The position numbers and the translations under genes were made by a program. A model generated the notes under the pieces. The model was not told the origin of the DNA. It saw only the letters and a program-made list of their open reading frames with translations, and did no database searches. Source: Muricea muricata (taxonomy: Eukaryota; Cnidaria; Anthozoa; Malacalcyonacea; Plexauridae). Taken from it: DNA of 64,000 bases. Shown piece by piece: positions 38,423 to 50,100 of this stretch. The DNA is taken from contig OY979729.1 of assembly GCA_963855995.1 (NCBI GenBank), forward strand, positions 8,760,115 through 8,824,114, written 5' to 3'. Position 1 is the first letter of the stretch; each line of letters starts with the position of its first letter.

Positions 38423-38701
38423 ACAGCGTTGTGGGAAGGTGGGAGAATTTTGTAAGTATTGAAAAAAGGTTTGGGTCCGTCTGAGGGGCCTGGTGCGTTG
38501 ATTTCACGCCTAGTGCCTTAACCTAAGCTGACGAGTTTTTCACTCGCTCGTGCTTGCCTTAAACTAAGACCTAAGAGACCTAATGCAGACTGAATATGTG
38601 CAATCCTAGTGAAACCACCCTATTCACAAAGCACCATTCTGACACATCAGCATGCAACTTCTGATTATACATTGTGTTTCAAACTGAGAACCACTGATCT
38701 C

Positions 38702-39005
38702 ATAGTAGACTGGATATAGCTTCTATGGATATCAAAAGCGAAGCTTAATTTTACATGCAAATTTCACTTCCGGGGACCAGAGAGCCCGTGTGATACAAAC
38801 TTGTAAAGGAATACTTAGTGGGAAAAGAGCAAGAACGTACAATTTTGTAATATTTTAAGCACTCCGCAATTATTTATCAACATTGTTGCAGTAAACAAAG
38901 TTGTTTGTGACAAGTTTACATCACAAGTGGTCCCCGGAAGTGAATTTCGTATTGTATAATTAGGCTTCACTTTTGATATCCACAGAAGCTATATCCAGTC
39001 TATCA
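38702..39005. mobile_element. MITE with long TIRs
   Basis: Left arm tagactggatatagcttcta, tatcaaaagcgaagcttaat and cacttccggggacca is repeated inverted to 39005. Confidence 0.75.
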
Positions 39006-39132
39006 TAAGATCAGTGCTGAGAACGTGTAACCGTTTAATTAACACACGTACAGTCTTGTAAACAAGTCTTCCTAAGCCTTCAAGCGGCACTGTCTGTAGA
39101 TAGTGAATCTTATTAGCATTTTTACGAAATTC

Positions 39133-39715
39133 CACAAGTTCGTTGCTAGACTTTCCCAAGGGGCACCTCAGATCTTGCTTCATAAGTGCAACCCGAGGGC
39201 ACAGCAACTACTATTTGTGATTTTGCCAAAACCTGAGCTAGAAACAGCAAAAAAATTCTATTTTGGAAGAAACTGAACGATTTTTAGCTAAAGCAATACA
39301 ACCTGCCCTTTAGAGACTACAACCACAAGTTCGTTGCTAGACTTTCCCAAGGGGCACCTCAGATCTTGCTTCATAAGTGCAACCCAAGGGCACAGCAACT
39401 ACTATTTGTGATTTTGTCAAAACCTGGGCTAGAAACTGCAAAAAAAATTAATTTTGGAAGAAACTGAACAATTTTTAGCTAAAGCAATATAACCTGCCCT
39501 TTATAGACCTACAAACACAAGTTCGTTGCTAGACTTTCCCAAGAGGCACCTCAGATCTTGCTTCATAAGTGCAACCCAAGGGCACAGCAACTACTGTTTG
39601 CGATTGTTTGTCACAACCGAGACTTGAAACAGCAAATTTTTTTGGAATAAAACCGAATGATTTTTTAGCTGAAGCATATAGCAATAGCTGGCTGCCCTCT
39701 ATAGAAACAGCAAAA
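39133..39715. repeat. Tandem repeat, ~191 bp x 3
   Basis: Three units start cacaagttcgttgctagact at 39133, 39324 and 39516. Each contains aggcacctcagatcttgctt-like and gaagaaactgaa blocks. The third unit is the most diverged and runs out near 39715. Confidence 0.9.
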
Positions 39716-40679
39716 AAAAACATCACAACTTCATTAGATGTCCCAAGATACCTGCAACACTTCAGCCGCCCAACAAGGACAAACAGTACACCCAAAAAGT
39801 GGCGCCTTCTTTTTACATGTACTGCTTGCTCATGCTGAATGAATTAAAGCCTCACAGAGATCTTGGAAAAATAATAAAGTCACAATGCCACTGTCCACGT
39901 GACCTGCCCTATGTATATATTTTTTTACGCGTGCGAATACTACATAAATAATTGCTGCTCTGATGTCAATATAATTCGTCGTCGAAATGGTGCAATGCAA
40001 ACGGAGCCTGACGATTGGAAGACATGCAGTTGAGTGGGGCTCTCAACTTCTTCCGGCCTTAAGGTCATGAGTCATGAATGTATGTGAAAATAAAATTTCA
40101 AAAACGGGCAATCAAAACAAAAAATGTGCAGGTATAAAAAGCGTGACTGCCTACCGCAGTATGGGGTTGAGGTGATCTTTCGGTGACAGACATTTTCTTT
40201 CACACACACGTTGAAGCTGAAAATAAAAAATAAAGAAATTGTTGTAAATACATGAAATAGCGATGTGTCTGAAAATGGTAGGCCGTATATTGCGCTCCGA
40301 TATCGTTCACTTTCGTTGCACATGTCAGAACTGAAATATTTTCATGGAACTGAACACTTTAACACTTATACCCAATGAGAAATTTGCTGGTTTGGCTTGA
40401 AAATGGATTTCTATTTGACAACTAGTGCTAGTTCTTTTCTTTGTTTTTAGATCACCTACAATACAAATACAATTAACACATTTATAGGAATGACAAAGGT
40501 TGAAGATGTGATCAACAGGACCTGACAATCCCATTTTAAGACCAACCTTGAAAAAAACACAGCACATATATAAACATATAGGAAGTAATGAAACAAGTTG
40601 TACATTTGACAGAATACAAGTATAATAGAGTAATAAGTAGTTATGAGCAACAACGACATTTTTAACAGTATATTTTCCA

Positions 40680-41880
40680 AGTACGCATTCTATTTAATTT
40701 GCATCAAAGGTGGACTGAAGTTTCAAAAAGTAGTGGTCATACAGATAGCGTTTGAAAGAGGAAAAGGCTGTTCAACCACGGAGCTCAGGTGCAAGATTAT
40801 TACAAAGAACAACCCGGTTAAAAAAAAATCCGTAAAGAGAGACGTTCTACACGAATTAGGTTCAAGGACTTTTTGTTCATTTGAACGCGTGCGAGAGCCA
40901 AGGTCTGAAGAGAAAGTTACGAAGGAAGAGATATCTTGATCATAAAGGCCGTTCAAGCATTTAGAAAAAAAATGAGATCCTTGACTTCTAGCCAGTAGGA
41001 TATTGGGAGCAACTTGAGTTTGTTTAAGTGGCTCGTACGTAATCTTTCGAAATTAATTTAGTTGCTCGTCTCTGAACACAAGGAGAGCAAGATCGTGTGG
41101 TGAGTTTTGCGGAGCCCACACCTCACTGCTTAAGACAAGTGAGATCTGACTAGAGCAAGATAGAGTAGACGGCGACAACGGGTATTTGGCATACGAGTAC
41201 AATTTCTCCAAAGAAAATCAAGATTTCTATTTGCTTTAGCAGTACAACTGATGATTTGAGGCGACTACTGAAGTTTACTGCTTACCATTATACCCAAATC
41301 GACATGGGTACTCGCATTCTTAACTGGTTCGTTGTTAAGTTGAACGGATGTTCAGAAGGAAACGTTTTCGAGACACTCAAGTAAGAAAAATTTAGATACA
41401 TTGAATTTTGAGCTGTTAAAACAGAGTCAAGGTCATCTTGAAGCAAATCTCTGTCAACCTGAGATTGAATAAACGTTGGAGGTCCTTACGTCACGCCAGA
41501 GTTAAACAATGAATTGCAATTTAATGTGGGACAATGAATTGCAATGCAATGTGGCAAAGATGTGGGAAAAATTTACCTTGTATTTATATGCAATGAAAAC
41601 CACGTGACGTAAGCACTTCTAAGGTCTATCGCACTGTAGCATTTACTGTCATCAGTAAAAAGCGCTACAATGCTGTAAATGACTGTGTCTGGTAGGCATT
41701 AATATACAGAATGAACAGAAGAGGACCGAGCACGCTACCTCGTGGTACACCAGACTTCCCGTTGGGCAAAGAAGAAGAAACGCCTTTATCAACTACACAA
41801 CATTTTCTGTCATGCACATAGTCAGTGAACCGCTCAAGAAGAGAACCAGATATTCCGTAAATAGCGTCTTAACTTGCCGA
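40680..41880 (-). pseudogene. Non-LTR retrotransposon (LINE) reverse-transcriptase remnant
   Basis: On the minus strand, 41700-41875 encodes LLERFTDYVHDRKCCVVDKG followed by GVPRGSVLGPLLFILYIN, the RT domain-B motif of LINE ORF2. A frameshift then leads to LFTDDSKC at the position of the catalytic FxDD motif. Downstream come HVDLGIMVSSKLQ, KANRNLDFLWRNC and LALVRSHLS (41100-41320). A C-terminal RTSLFTDFF, then after a frameshift NNLAPELR and SSFKRYLYDHYFL, ends near 40720. This order matches the 3' half of CR1/L2/jockey-type ORF2. Frameshifts, stops and a MITE inserted at 41478-41628 show it is dead. Confidence 0.8.
41478..41628. mobile_element. MITE family P, copy 2, inside the LINE
   Basis: The ends are ccttacgtcacgccagagtt on the left and its inverse gacgtaagcacttctaagg on the right. 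LINE coding sequence continues on both sides, so the MITE inserted after the LINE. Confidence 0.8.
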
Positions 41881-42090
41881 TAACGCAAAGCAAACGTAGC
41901 GGAAAGATAGCAGAATGAAATATAAAATATTGTTGATGGATTGCTGGTAGAAGACTAATGACAGGATCAATTTCAAATAACCTTAAACTAGAAGAGTGAA
42001 TGTTCCCATCAAAGACAGAGATCAGTGCCAAAATATAAAATCTTCTCTGTAAACTTATTACGGAATGCAGAAATTTGCGCATGCATATGA

Positions 42091-42147
42091 TCAACCTCGT
42101 ACCCAGGGCTCATGCGCTAATGGCATAAACCCTGGGTACGAGGTTGG
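42091..42147. repeat. Perfect-stem hairpin
   Basis: caacctcgtacccaggg is followed, after a 22-base loop, by ccctgggtacgaggttg. Confidence 0.8.
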
Positions 42148-42756
42148 CATATAAGCTACTTACTTAGTGATTTTAGGGTATTTAAAAGCCCTCTTTCCAA
42201 TAATTTTTACTTATAGCACAGAAACAACACTAATAGATATATGATAGTTAAATAAAACGATAAGTTAACTCTTGAAGTAGGTTTTAAAGACTGTGTTGGA
42301 AATTTAAATGCTGACTTATGATACAAGTTGGCATTTAACATCGTTGCACAATACCGTTTGATCGCAACTAAGAAATGATTTCACATTCTACAGATATAGC
42401 CTAAAGACTTGACACGTTAACGACGTTCTTGTGAATTTAGATAGAACCAAAACTAACGGTTTAGAAAGCAATATTGCTACCTTTCCTAACTTGTAAACAA
42501 GATATGTTTTTTTACCTACAACGCGCTTATTAATAAAATTACAGAATTCAATAATCCAAGCAAAAATTCTTGTGAAGTTAGTGAAGATGACTATAGAAAT
42601 TTATGAAAAAACTGCGGGTTTACGGTGCGGAAACCCTTCGGATTTGGTTCCTAAGTGTTGGTTCCCATAAAATGTTTCAGTTCTCAAACATGCACACTAC
42701 GATTACCGTTTCCTACACGCTTTTCGAGGTAAGAGCATTCGGGCTACGGTACATCA

Positions 42757-42974
42757 GGGGTCAGTTGTTCAAAAATCGGTTAGCTTAACCCTGGGTAATT
42801 AGCGTGAACTTTGAATGTGATTTCTTGTTTGCAAGTCTGGAAATATTTTTACACAAATCTTGTCTTAAAGGAATAGCTGTTTTGGTATCGGATGTTTTCA
42901 ATGGAACGGACATGTGGAAACACAGAAACTAAAGGGTTATCGCTAATCCAGCTTTAAACAACTGGCTCCGGCCC
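42757..42974. mobile_element. MITE family C relative
   Basis: Ends ggggtcagttgttcaaaaat and ttaaacaactggctccggcc are roughly inverted. The internal gcttaaccctgggtaatta is shared with 35499-35683. It abuts the next foldback. Confidence 0.6.
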
Positions 42975-42980
42975 AGGAAT

Positions 42981-43675
42981 GGATAGTCGGCAGCTAAAAG
43001 TACAAAAAAACATGTTTACTACCACAATGAGGGGCAATTTCATTTTGGTTTCATCTTATCCTTTAAGGTTGGTAAGAATATTTCCGCATGTCGGCCGCGT
43101 TTTAATTTCTTTTGGGTTCTTGCCAACACGTTTTTCGTTAATATTACTACAAAACTGTATTACTGCCAAAAAAGGTGATATCTCAAGTTCAATTTTAGAA
43201 AAAAATAGCTTGGATCATCAGAAAGCCCCTAAAAAACTACATATAAGATATTTAAATGGTGGGCTTAATATTTTAGTTCTTAGTGATCATATCATATTTT
43301 TATGGGCACTAGGCCAAGGATATTTGTGAAGTTTAAGCATTTCTCGTAGTTTGAAGGATCAGTAACTTGAAAATCGCTAGCTTGAAAAATCGGGGTTGCC
43401 ATTTAAAAGCCTTATATCTAGTTTTTTTATGACCTTTCTGCTGATGTCAGTCATTTTTTTCTCAAATTGAATTTGAAATATCACCTTTTTGACAGTATTA
43501 CAGTTTTATAGTAATATAGACGAAAAACGTGTTGGCAAGAGCCTACAAGAAATTTCAACCTAGCCGACTGCCGACATGCTGTAATATACTTACTAACCTT
43601 AAAGGAACAAGATAAAACCAAAATAGAATTGCCCCTCGATATGGTAAGTATATCAGGCTCTAGCTGCCGGACAAG
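42981..43675. mobile_element. Foldback element, ~700 bp
   Basis: Left arm agtcggcagctaaaagt, tttactaccacaatgagggg, tcttgccaacacgtttttcg and aaaggtgatatctcaagttc is repeated inverted (43440-43675). The 116-aa open frame at 42979-43329 lies inside the arm and has no known domain. Confidence 0.75.
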
Positions 43676-43950
43676 TCACAAGGAGTGTAGCCACTCTCAA
43701 ATGTGTCACAATCAAGTTTGGGATTTTAATTTATGCCAATTTGTATGGCTGAATATAAGCTCGTTTGGTCCTTAAATGCAGGTCAACTGTTGAAGCGACA
43801 AATTTTTAGGAGAAATTACAGTTACTTCCTAAAACCGATAATAAAACTACCATTTCTTTTCTGTGTACGTATTATATTAACGAACAAAGACATAATTACA
43901 CGAGGTTGCAAACTTTGAAAATCATGCTTTAATTGTTCAAGAATACATAC

Positions 43951-43990
43951 CATCGAGCTGTCGTCCGGGCTGAGAAGCAACTGTTCTTGT
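43951..43990 (-). other. Exon-like module 1 of a duplicated pair, uncertain
   Basis: Minus-strand 40-nt segment between an acceptor-like ...gttgcag and a consensus donor GTATGT. One frame reads TRTVASQPGRQLDG. It aligns with the module at 44250-44288 (ARIVDSQPQRRLNG). It could be exons of an unknown transcript or simply a repeat. Confidence 0.25.
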
Positions 43991-44249
43991 CTGCAACTTC
44001 AGGAAGGAATGTTGCTTGCTTGTTTAGTTGCTTGCCGAGTCTGCTGCCACATGGCTGAAATTACTTCCACGTTCTCTTATTGAAAGTATTTCTGAAAGTC
44101 TGAAAGTACTTCTCTTATTCAAGACCACGACAGATGCCAGCAAACAAACGGTTTAAAGATTCAAAGTATCCACCATAACCGAGAGCAAAGCGACCGCGAA
44201 TATTTAGACCTAAAAATGTACATTTTTTGGTAAAGAAAGAAATACTCAC

Positions 44250-44288
44250 CATTGAGCCTTCTTTGAGGCTGAGAATCAACAATTCTTG
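44250..44288 (-). other. Exon-like module 2 of a duplicated pair, uncertain
   Basis: Minus-strand 39-nt segment between acceptor-like ...gcatttag and consensus donor GTGAGT. See 43951-43990 for the homologous partner. No gene is recognised around it. Confidence 0.25.
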
Positions 44289-45251
44289 CTAAATGCGTTT
44301 CAAATAGGAGGTCATTTTGTGCTAGAGTATAAATTATATGGTATACATATTGTTTAGACTTTCTCATCCATTATAGTCATTGCATTGTCCAGCCCACCCA
44401 CAAGCGGCCCAGTCGCGCGCTGCTTTGACTCGTAATCTTTTAATCTTTCCTTTCTTGTAAATTCTGATTTTTACTTAAAAGTAACGAAATAAAAATTTGC
44501 TTCGCAACTGACTAAAACTTGAAATAGTGACAAATTTTTATCGGTCAAGTAATGAGAGGAAAAGTGTCCAACGAAATTAAAGAGAAATCGAATGTTTTCC
44601 TGTCATTTAAATTTTCTGTGTTAAATTCAAGCTAAGAATTTTGAGAGTGTGTGAAGAATAGTCTATTTTCAAGTCAAAAAGTGTCGCTTATGCTTGCGAG
44701 TATGATGTGAATAATTGACTTTAACATAACCAATGTTTTCCTTTGTTTTGAGTCAAAACGTTTGCAAATGCCTTCGGCGAGATCTGAACAAACAGCTTAA
44801 CGAACAGTTAAGACCAAAGCCTTTTTACCAATAGACGACTCATTTATTCTTGCAAATGTGAGGTAAACAATTGAATTTAACTAATTTTTTTCTATATTTT
44901 GAGCAAGATTAATTAATGTTTGCAAATGCCTTTGGCGACTCTGATTTAAACCAACCCAACAGGCAATTAATTAAACCAAAGCCATTACCACCAGACCACT
45001 ATTTTATGCTTGTGAGTCTTGTTCAAATACCTACAATAAGTCTTTTGTAAAAATTTTGGCTTAAAATAAACCAAATATTGGCTAAGGTTAGGTTTAGGGC
45101 TAGGGCTAGGGTCAGGCAAAGAGTAGTTCCGTAAGCTGGGATTGGCTAATACCTGTTCGTGTGAAGTGTGACATGCTTCAATTTTGGTGCCATGAAGTCA
45201 TGTGATTTATTCCATGCCCGTGAGGATTGATCCTCAATAAAGATGCTTCGT

Positions 45252-45625
45252 GAATGGACAATTTGCATAATAGAATAAAGGTCGAACTAGGTAGGAAGAA
45301 GGAAATCTTTTACTAGCGAAATATTGTAAAATAGGGTAAATATAGCCCTGCGAAGTTTGCAAATTTTGTATATATTTGTATTACGCGCGGAAAAAGTTAC
45401 CATTTTTGAGCTAAACTTGCCGCGAAAATGGTAACTTTTTCCATGTGTAATACAAATATATACAAAGTTTGCAAACTTTGCAATGCCATATTTTGCGTGT
45501 TTTACAACATTTCGCCACCAAACTCTGCAATTCTACTAATCTTAGGATCCTCTTTCTAGCTGTCGTAAAAGATTTTGTCCCTTTTGCCTAGATCGAATGT
45601 TCGTCTATTATGCAAATTGTCCATT
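45252..45625. mobile_element. MITE family A, copy 2
   Basis: The TIRs aatggacaatttgcataata and its inverse differ from copy 1. The interior (cgaaatattgtaaaataggg, gcgaagtttgcaaattttgt) is the same family, arranged as a strong inner palindrome near 45380-45490. Confidence 0.75.
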
Positions 45626-45654
45626 GAAAATAATAGATGTCATTTACGTGAGGT

Positions 45655-46595
45655 GTGACCAGTGAACTCTAATACAACTGGAACGATAACTTGGCCGCCA
45701 TCTTTGAAGCCAAATTGAAGGCCGCCATGTACGTCACGCCGCGAAAATATGACCTATTTTCAAAAGCTCTTTTCGACCCCTTAACTTCGTGTTTTAGAGC
45801 CAGTTAGGTGCTAAATATTTTCTAGATAGATTGAAATTTCATGTACCTCAACTTTCTAGGACGTCCAGTAAGGTTTTAAAATATTTTTTGGCTGCTAAAA
45901 ATGAAAAACAGTTTCGGCGAAAACTTTGTCACGAAATATCTTTTTTAAGCAACTGTTACCTCTCGAGTTTTAACAGTTAGATGGAAGAGGCTGCCAAGAA
46001 CTATCCGTAACCGAAGTTTAAAGCTTTAAAACTAATGCTATCTGACGAAAAATGTTAGTTTTGTACGTATTTTTAAATCAACCATACAAATACACCACTT
46101 TGAAAACCTCGATTTACTCACGTTTTAGAGGGGCTACAGCAAAGACCAAAAGCTCAAAATAAACAACGATACCTGGACTTTAGCACAAGATAAGTTTTGG
46201 AAGAGTTGACATGTTTTAAAGCAATATATTCTTGAGTTGAAGAGCGTAGTTTGCTTCGTAGTTTGCTTCGGCACGTTGAAACTTTCGTCATTTTCCAGAG
46301 TAAAAAACTGATAGCCCTCAATTTTTTCCGTAACCAAGTGTAGAACAGTCAGGACTATCCAGAAAACCAGGATCGAATCTTTAAAATTGAAGTCATGCAA
46401 TAAAAATTCTCATTTTTCAAGCATATTTTCGCTCAAAAACAAACTTTTCACTCCTCGTAACTTTCCCCAGTCCTTTCGAACAAGCCATTTTCCCCGCGCG
46501 GTTCCCGCTTTTTGCTTCAAATTTGGCTTCATCCAATCATAGGACGAAAACATAGGAGTTATCGTTCCAGTTGTATTAGAGTTCACTGGGTGTGA
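45655..46595. mobile_element. TIR element U, copy 1, upstream of OSBP
   Basis: Left end agtgaactctaatacaactg then gaacgataacttgg; the right end is the inverse at 46555-46590. Paired gaagccaaatt motifs lie inside. A shorter relative lies at 59791-60008. The interior ORF (46134-46400, minus) is not recognised. The element ends about 330 bases before the putative OSBP TATA box. Confidence 0.75.
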
Positions 46596-46923
46596 CTCGA
46601 TTGTTCAAATTCAAATATCTTCGGCTCCAGGCCTTTCGGAGGTCTTCGTATATCTTTTTATAGTAATAATCATTACATAAGCATAAATTCTAATAAATAC
46701 ACACATTTTTTGAACCAAATACATATTTGCCATGATGCGTTCAATTAGTGGGCTACCTGGGGCTAAACCAGGGCTAAACCAATAACAACTTTCGCATCAG
46801 TGAAAAATATTCAAGTTATCAAAAGCGGCGATATCATACGCAGGCGGACTGTCTGGGGGGGTCTTGGAGACCCGGCGGGTGTGTGCAGGCTACAAATTTC
46901 TGACGATCTGATATGTATTACTG

Positions 46924-47004
46924 TATAAAAAGATGGCGGTGTTCAGGAAGCCACGAGAAGACTTGAGAAAAAGATAGTTCTTGCCCAACAGTGATTCAGC
47001 CGCC
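46924..47004 (+). promoter_or_regulatory. Putative OSBP core promoter / 5' leader
   Basis: A TATAAAA lies at 46924-46930 and overlaps an aagatggcgg YY1-type element (46930-46939), a motif often found at animal transcription starts. The ATG inside it (46933) opens a 14-codon upstream frame that ends at TAG 46975-46977, in the same frame as the main start. The real transcription start is not known from sequence, and an additional upstream exon is possible. Confidence 0.4.
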
Positions 47005-47126
47005 ATGCAAGAGGGCAAAGTGGCCACGGATATATTTCGAGGATGGTTAATGAAATGGACGAACTACATAAAAGGCTATCAAAAACGCTGGTTTGTTCTA
47101 AGCAATGGATTGCTTTCGTATTACAG
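47005..47126 (+). CDS. OSBP: OSBP exon 1 (start of PH domain)
   Basis: Encodes residues 1-41 (last codon split AG|A). [20 protein letters not shown] is the hallmark first strands of the OSBP PH domain. K27/R28 sit where the basic pair needed for PI4P binding lies in vertebrate OSBP. Donor AG|GTACGT at 47127. Confidence 0.95.
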
Positions 47127-50100
47127 GTACGTGAAGTGAACTCGATCAACAAGACTAATAAAGAAGTCGTCCCGTTTGTGATGGCTTCCCTGATGTTTGC
47201 TCGTTGTTTTATTGAATTCCTGTTTTATTTAGAAATCAAGCAGAAGTAGCACACACTTGTAGAGGGACGATTAATTTGGCTACCGCATTTATTTGCACCG
47301 AAGACGACCCATGTAGTTTTGTTGTTTCGAATGGTAGCACTCATTATTTCCATTTGAAGGCTTCTTCCGAAGTCGATCGACAGAAATGGGTCACAGCTCT
47401 CGAACTCGTAAAGGCAAAGGCTATAAAGATGTTGGAATCAGGTACGTATCGCGTGTTCAGGCCGAGGTGTTGTAAAATTATAAATATTTTGATTAATTGC
47501 AAACAAATTATGAAGTGTCCAATGAAATTAAATATAATTTCATGTTGTGTTGTAATACTATTACATATTATCATTGAATAGACCAGAGGCGTGATAATTT
47601 AACAGGACTTGTAACAAATTGTTTTTGTTTTTAATAAAATACTGTCGCATTAAAATTAATACACTCAAATCAAACGCATTGTCATACACAAGGGCCCTAT
47701 TTATAGATTGAAGGCCATTTTCCGCAAAGCATTTTTTGCCTGATACAAAGCGAAAAGATGATTTGGCAGCATGAAAATTTCTCTGCAAAAAAGAATAAAG
47801 TATTCCAACTTTTTATCTTGAGTTGGTGTTAGACAAAAATAGACTTTTCAAGTTGCAAGTCAATGTGCCCATTCATGTTAACGATTTATATCAACCCAAA
47901 TGTGGAAAACAGCAGACCATCCCAAATCAATCAGAACTAGAGCACCTTAAGAGGGGTTTCACACCATACTGACACATATTTAGTGATCCCAAGGGAAACA
48001 GTATGTTTTGTGATTCCCAAACCTTTGATATCCCCATACAGTCAAGAGATCACATGTATGCTAATTTCCTAAGGGTTCAATAAATACTACTGTTTGGAAT
48101 ACACTGTTAATTGTGACTAATCAAGCGTTTTGTTTTATGTTTATTTACATGAGATTTGGGCACGTAACCGTCATGTTTGTAATTAAAAGTTTTCTTGCTT
48201 ATTTCCCTCTTTATGTTCATTTTGAACTACATTTTCCATAATTCTTCATCATTTTAATAAGTTTTTATCATGTACCTGTCTTACTAAAACAAGTTATTCT
48301 TGTAAACTGCAAATTCCTAGTGTAAACTTCAACTATTGGGGTAACGAACGTCAACAATTGTTATTACAAGACATGACGTTTATGTGCCCAAACATCAACA
48401 GAAATAAACGTAATAAAAATCGTTTAATTGGTCACAGTTAACGGTTGATTTAAAAACGGTAGTAAGTGCTTTGCTGTATACGAAGTGGTAAAGAAAAAAA
48501 AAGCAACTGTGAATAAGACAAGAAACTCTGTTTTTTTAAAAAACTGATTAAATATAATGCACATTAGTGTATGCATGCATAGCCTGCAAATTTGTGATTC
48601 TCCCATCACACATGTGACATGGTTTTTGTGAAAACAAAATGAATAGCAATGTCATATATATGCCAAGAGAATCACACACCAAATGCAGACTTTTCAAATC
48701 AACTCTACAATCACTGAGACAGTTTGAAGAGTCGAACTCATGCCTAACTTCCTCTTTGTCATTGCTGCTTCAGGGCTCAAATCTTGCTATATCCAATTGT
48801 AATTTTGGATACTGGGTATTGTCAGCTTGGTATCCCAACTGGATGCTAGGAACGACAGTACACTCAGAAGATTGGCATGTTTCTGGACATCGATGCTTTT
48901 GAGTTTTTGCATATTTTGCATTCTGTTGTGTAATTGTATTGCAGCAATACTGAAAAATACAATATCTATTATCCAAATCCGGGATATTTCAAAAATGGAT
49001 ACAAGATTCCATGGTGCTAGTATCTGCTTGGATACTGACAAACATTTCAAGTTTCAAGCCTTGTGCTTTATGATTTATTATGACTTAAGAAAATTCTGTT
49101 AAATCTTGGCTTGCATCATTGAAGCAATAGAAGTGCTTTGAAAATATTTGACCAATTCATTTGCTGTAGTAACCTCCTCTGATCAGTTCCTCTGATCAAT
49201 TCCTCAAAATTTTGAAGAAGTTCCTTAAAATGCTAACAACTTCCTGTTTAAATGACCAATGAGAATGCTATACCTCATTTGTGAGCATGCTGGTTGGTCA
49301 ATACGGTTAATAATTAGGAAGTTGTGAACTTTTAAATAAACTTTTTAAAATAAGAGGAATAACAGGAAGAATTGATCAGAAGTACTTTTAAACTTGAGCA
49401 AATGAATTGGTCAAATATTTTCTGAATGCTTCTATTGCCGCAACTGTAATGAAACATCCATTTCCATTGTAGATGATGAGGATGATGAGGACAAAAACGG
49501 GAGTTGTACCAAACCGTTGTCAAGTAAAGTTGATGACCTTCAGACCTGTAACGACCTTGTTGCCAAGCATGGCACGGCATTGCAGAAAGCTATAAGTGAA
49601 CTTCAAGATTTGAGCGGCGTTCGTGATGACTCAAGTGAACTGGCCAAAAGATTGAAAGTCGCTAACGAAAAAGCAACGCTGTTCAGGATTACGTCAAGTG
49701 CCATGATCAGTGTAAGTTATGAAGCTATTACTACCATGTGCATTTAGTGTTTGTTTCCGAACACTTGGTCACCTTCTTGGGCATGACAGGGTGCTTTTAT
49801 CTTACTTAGGCCCAGGTAGGATCACTAGGATGCCATGTTTATATGGATAAAACATGGCTAGGATGAAGCTGTGTATTTTAATTGCTTATATAGCATATAC
49901 ATCATGTTTTTTGCCACAATTGCACATGCTTAGAAGTCAAAGCTTATCCCATCTGGCCAGGATAGAGTGTTTGTAGGGGGATTTTCCATCCAGTTTAGTT
50001 GAGGTCCTGGTAACCAAATGCCAAGATCTCACCTAGGTGGGTGGTCATATGAAAAGTCAGTAGCATTTATATTACAGGAGGGATCTCTGCAACTGTCCCA

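Noticed and set aside
42979..43329. 116-residue open frame
   Set aside because: It lies within one arm of a foldback element, so its openness follows from the repeat and not from coding.
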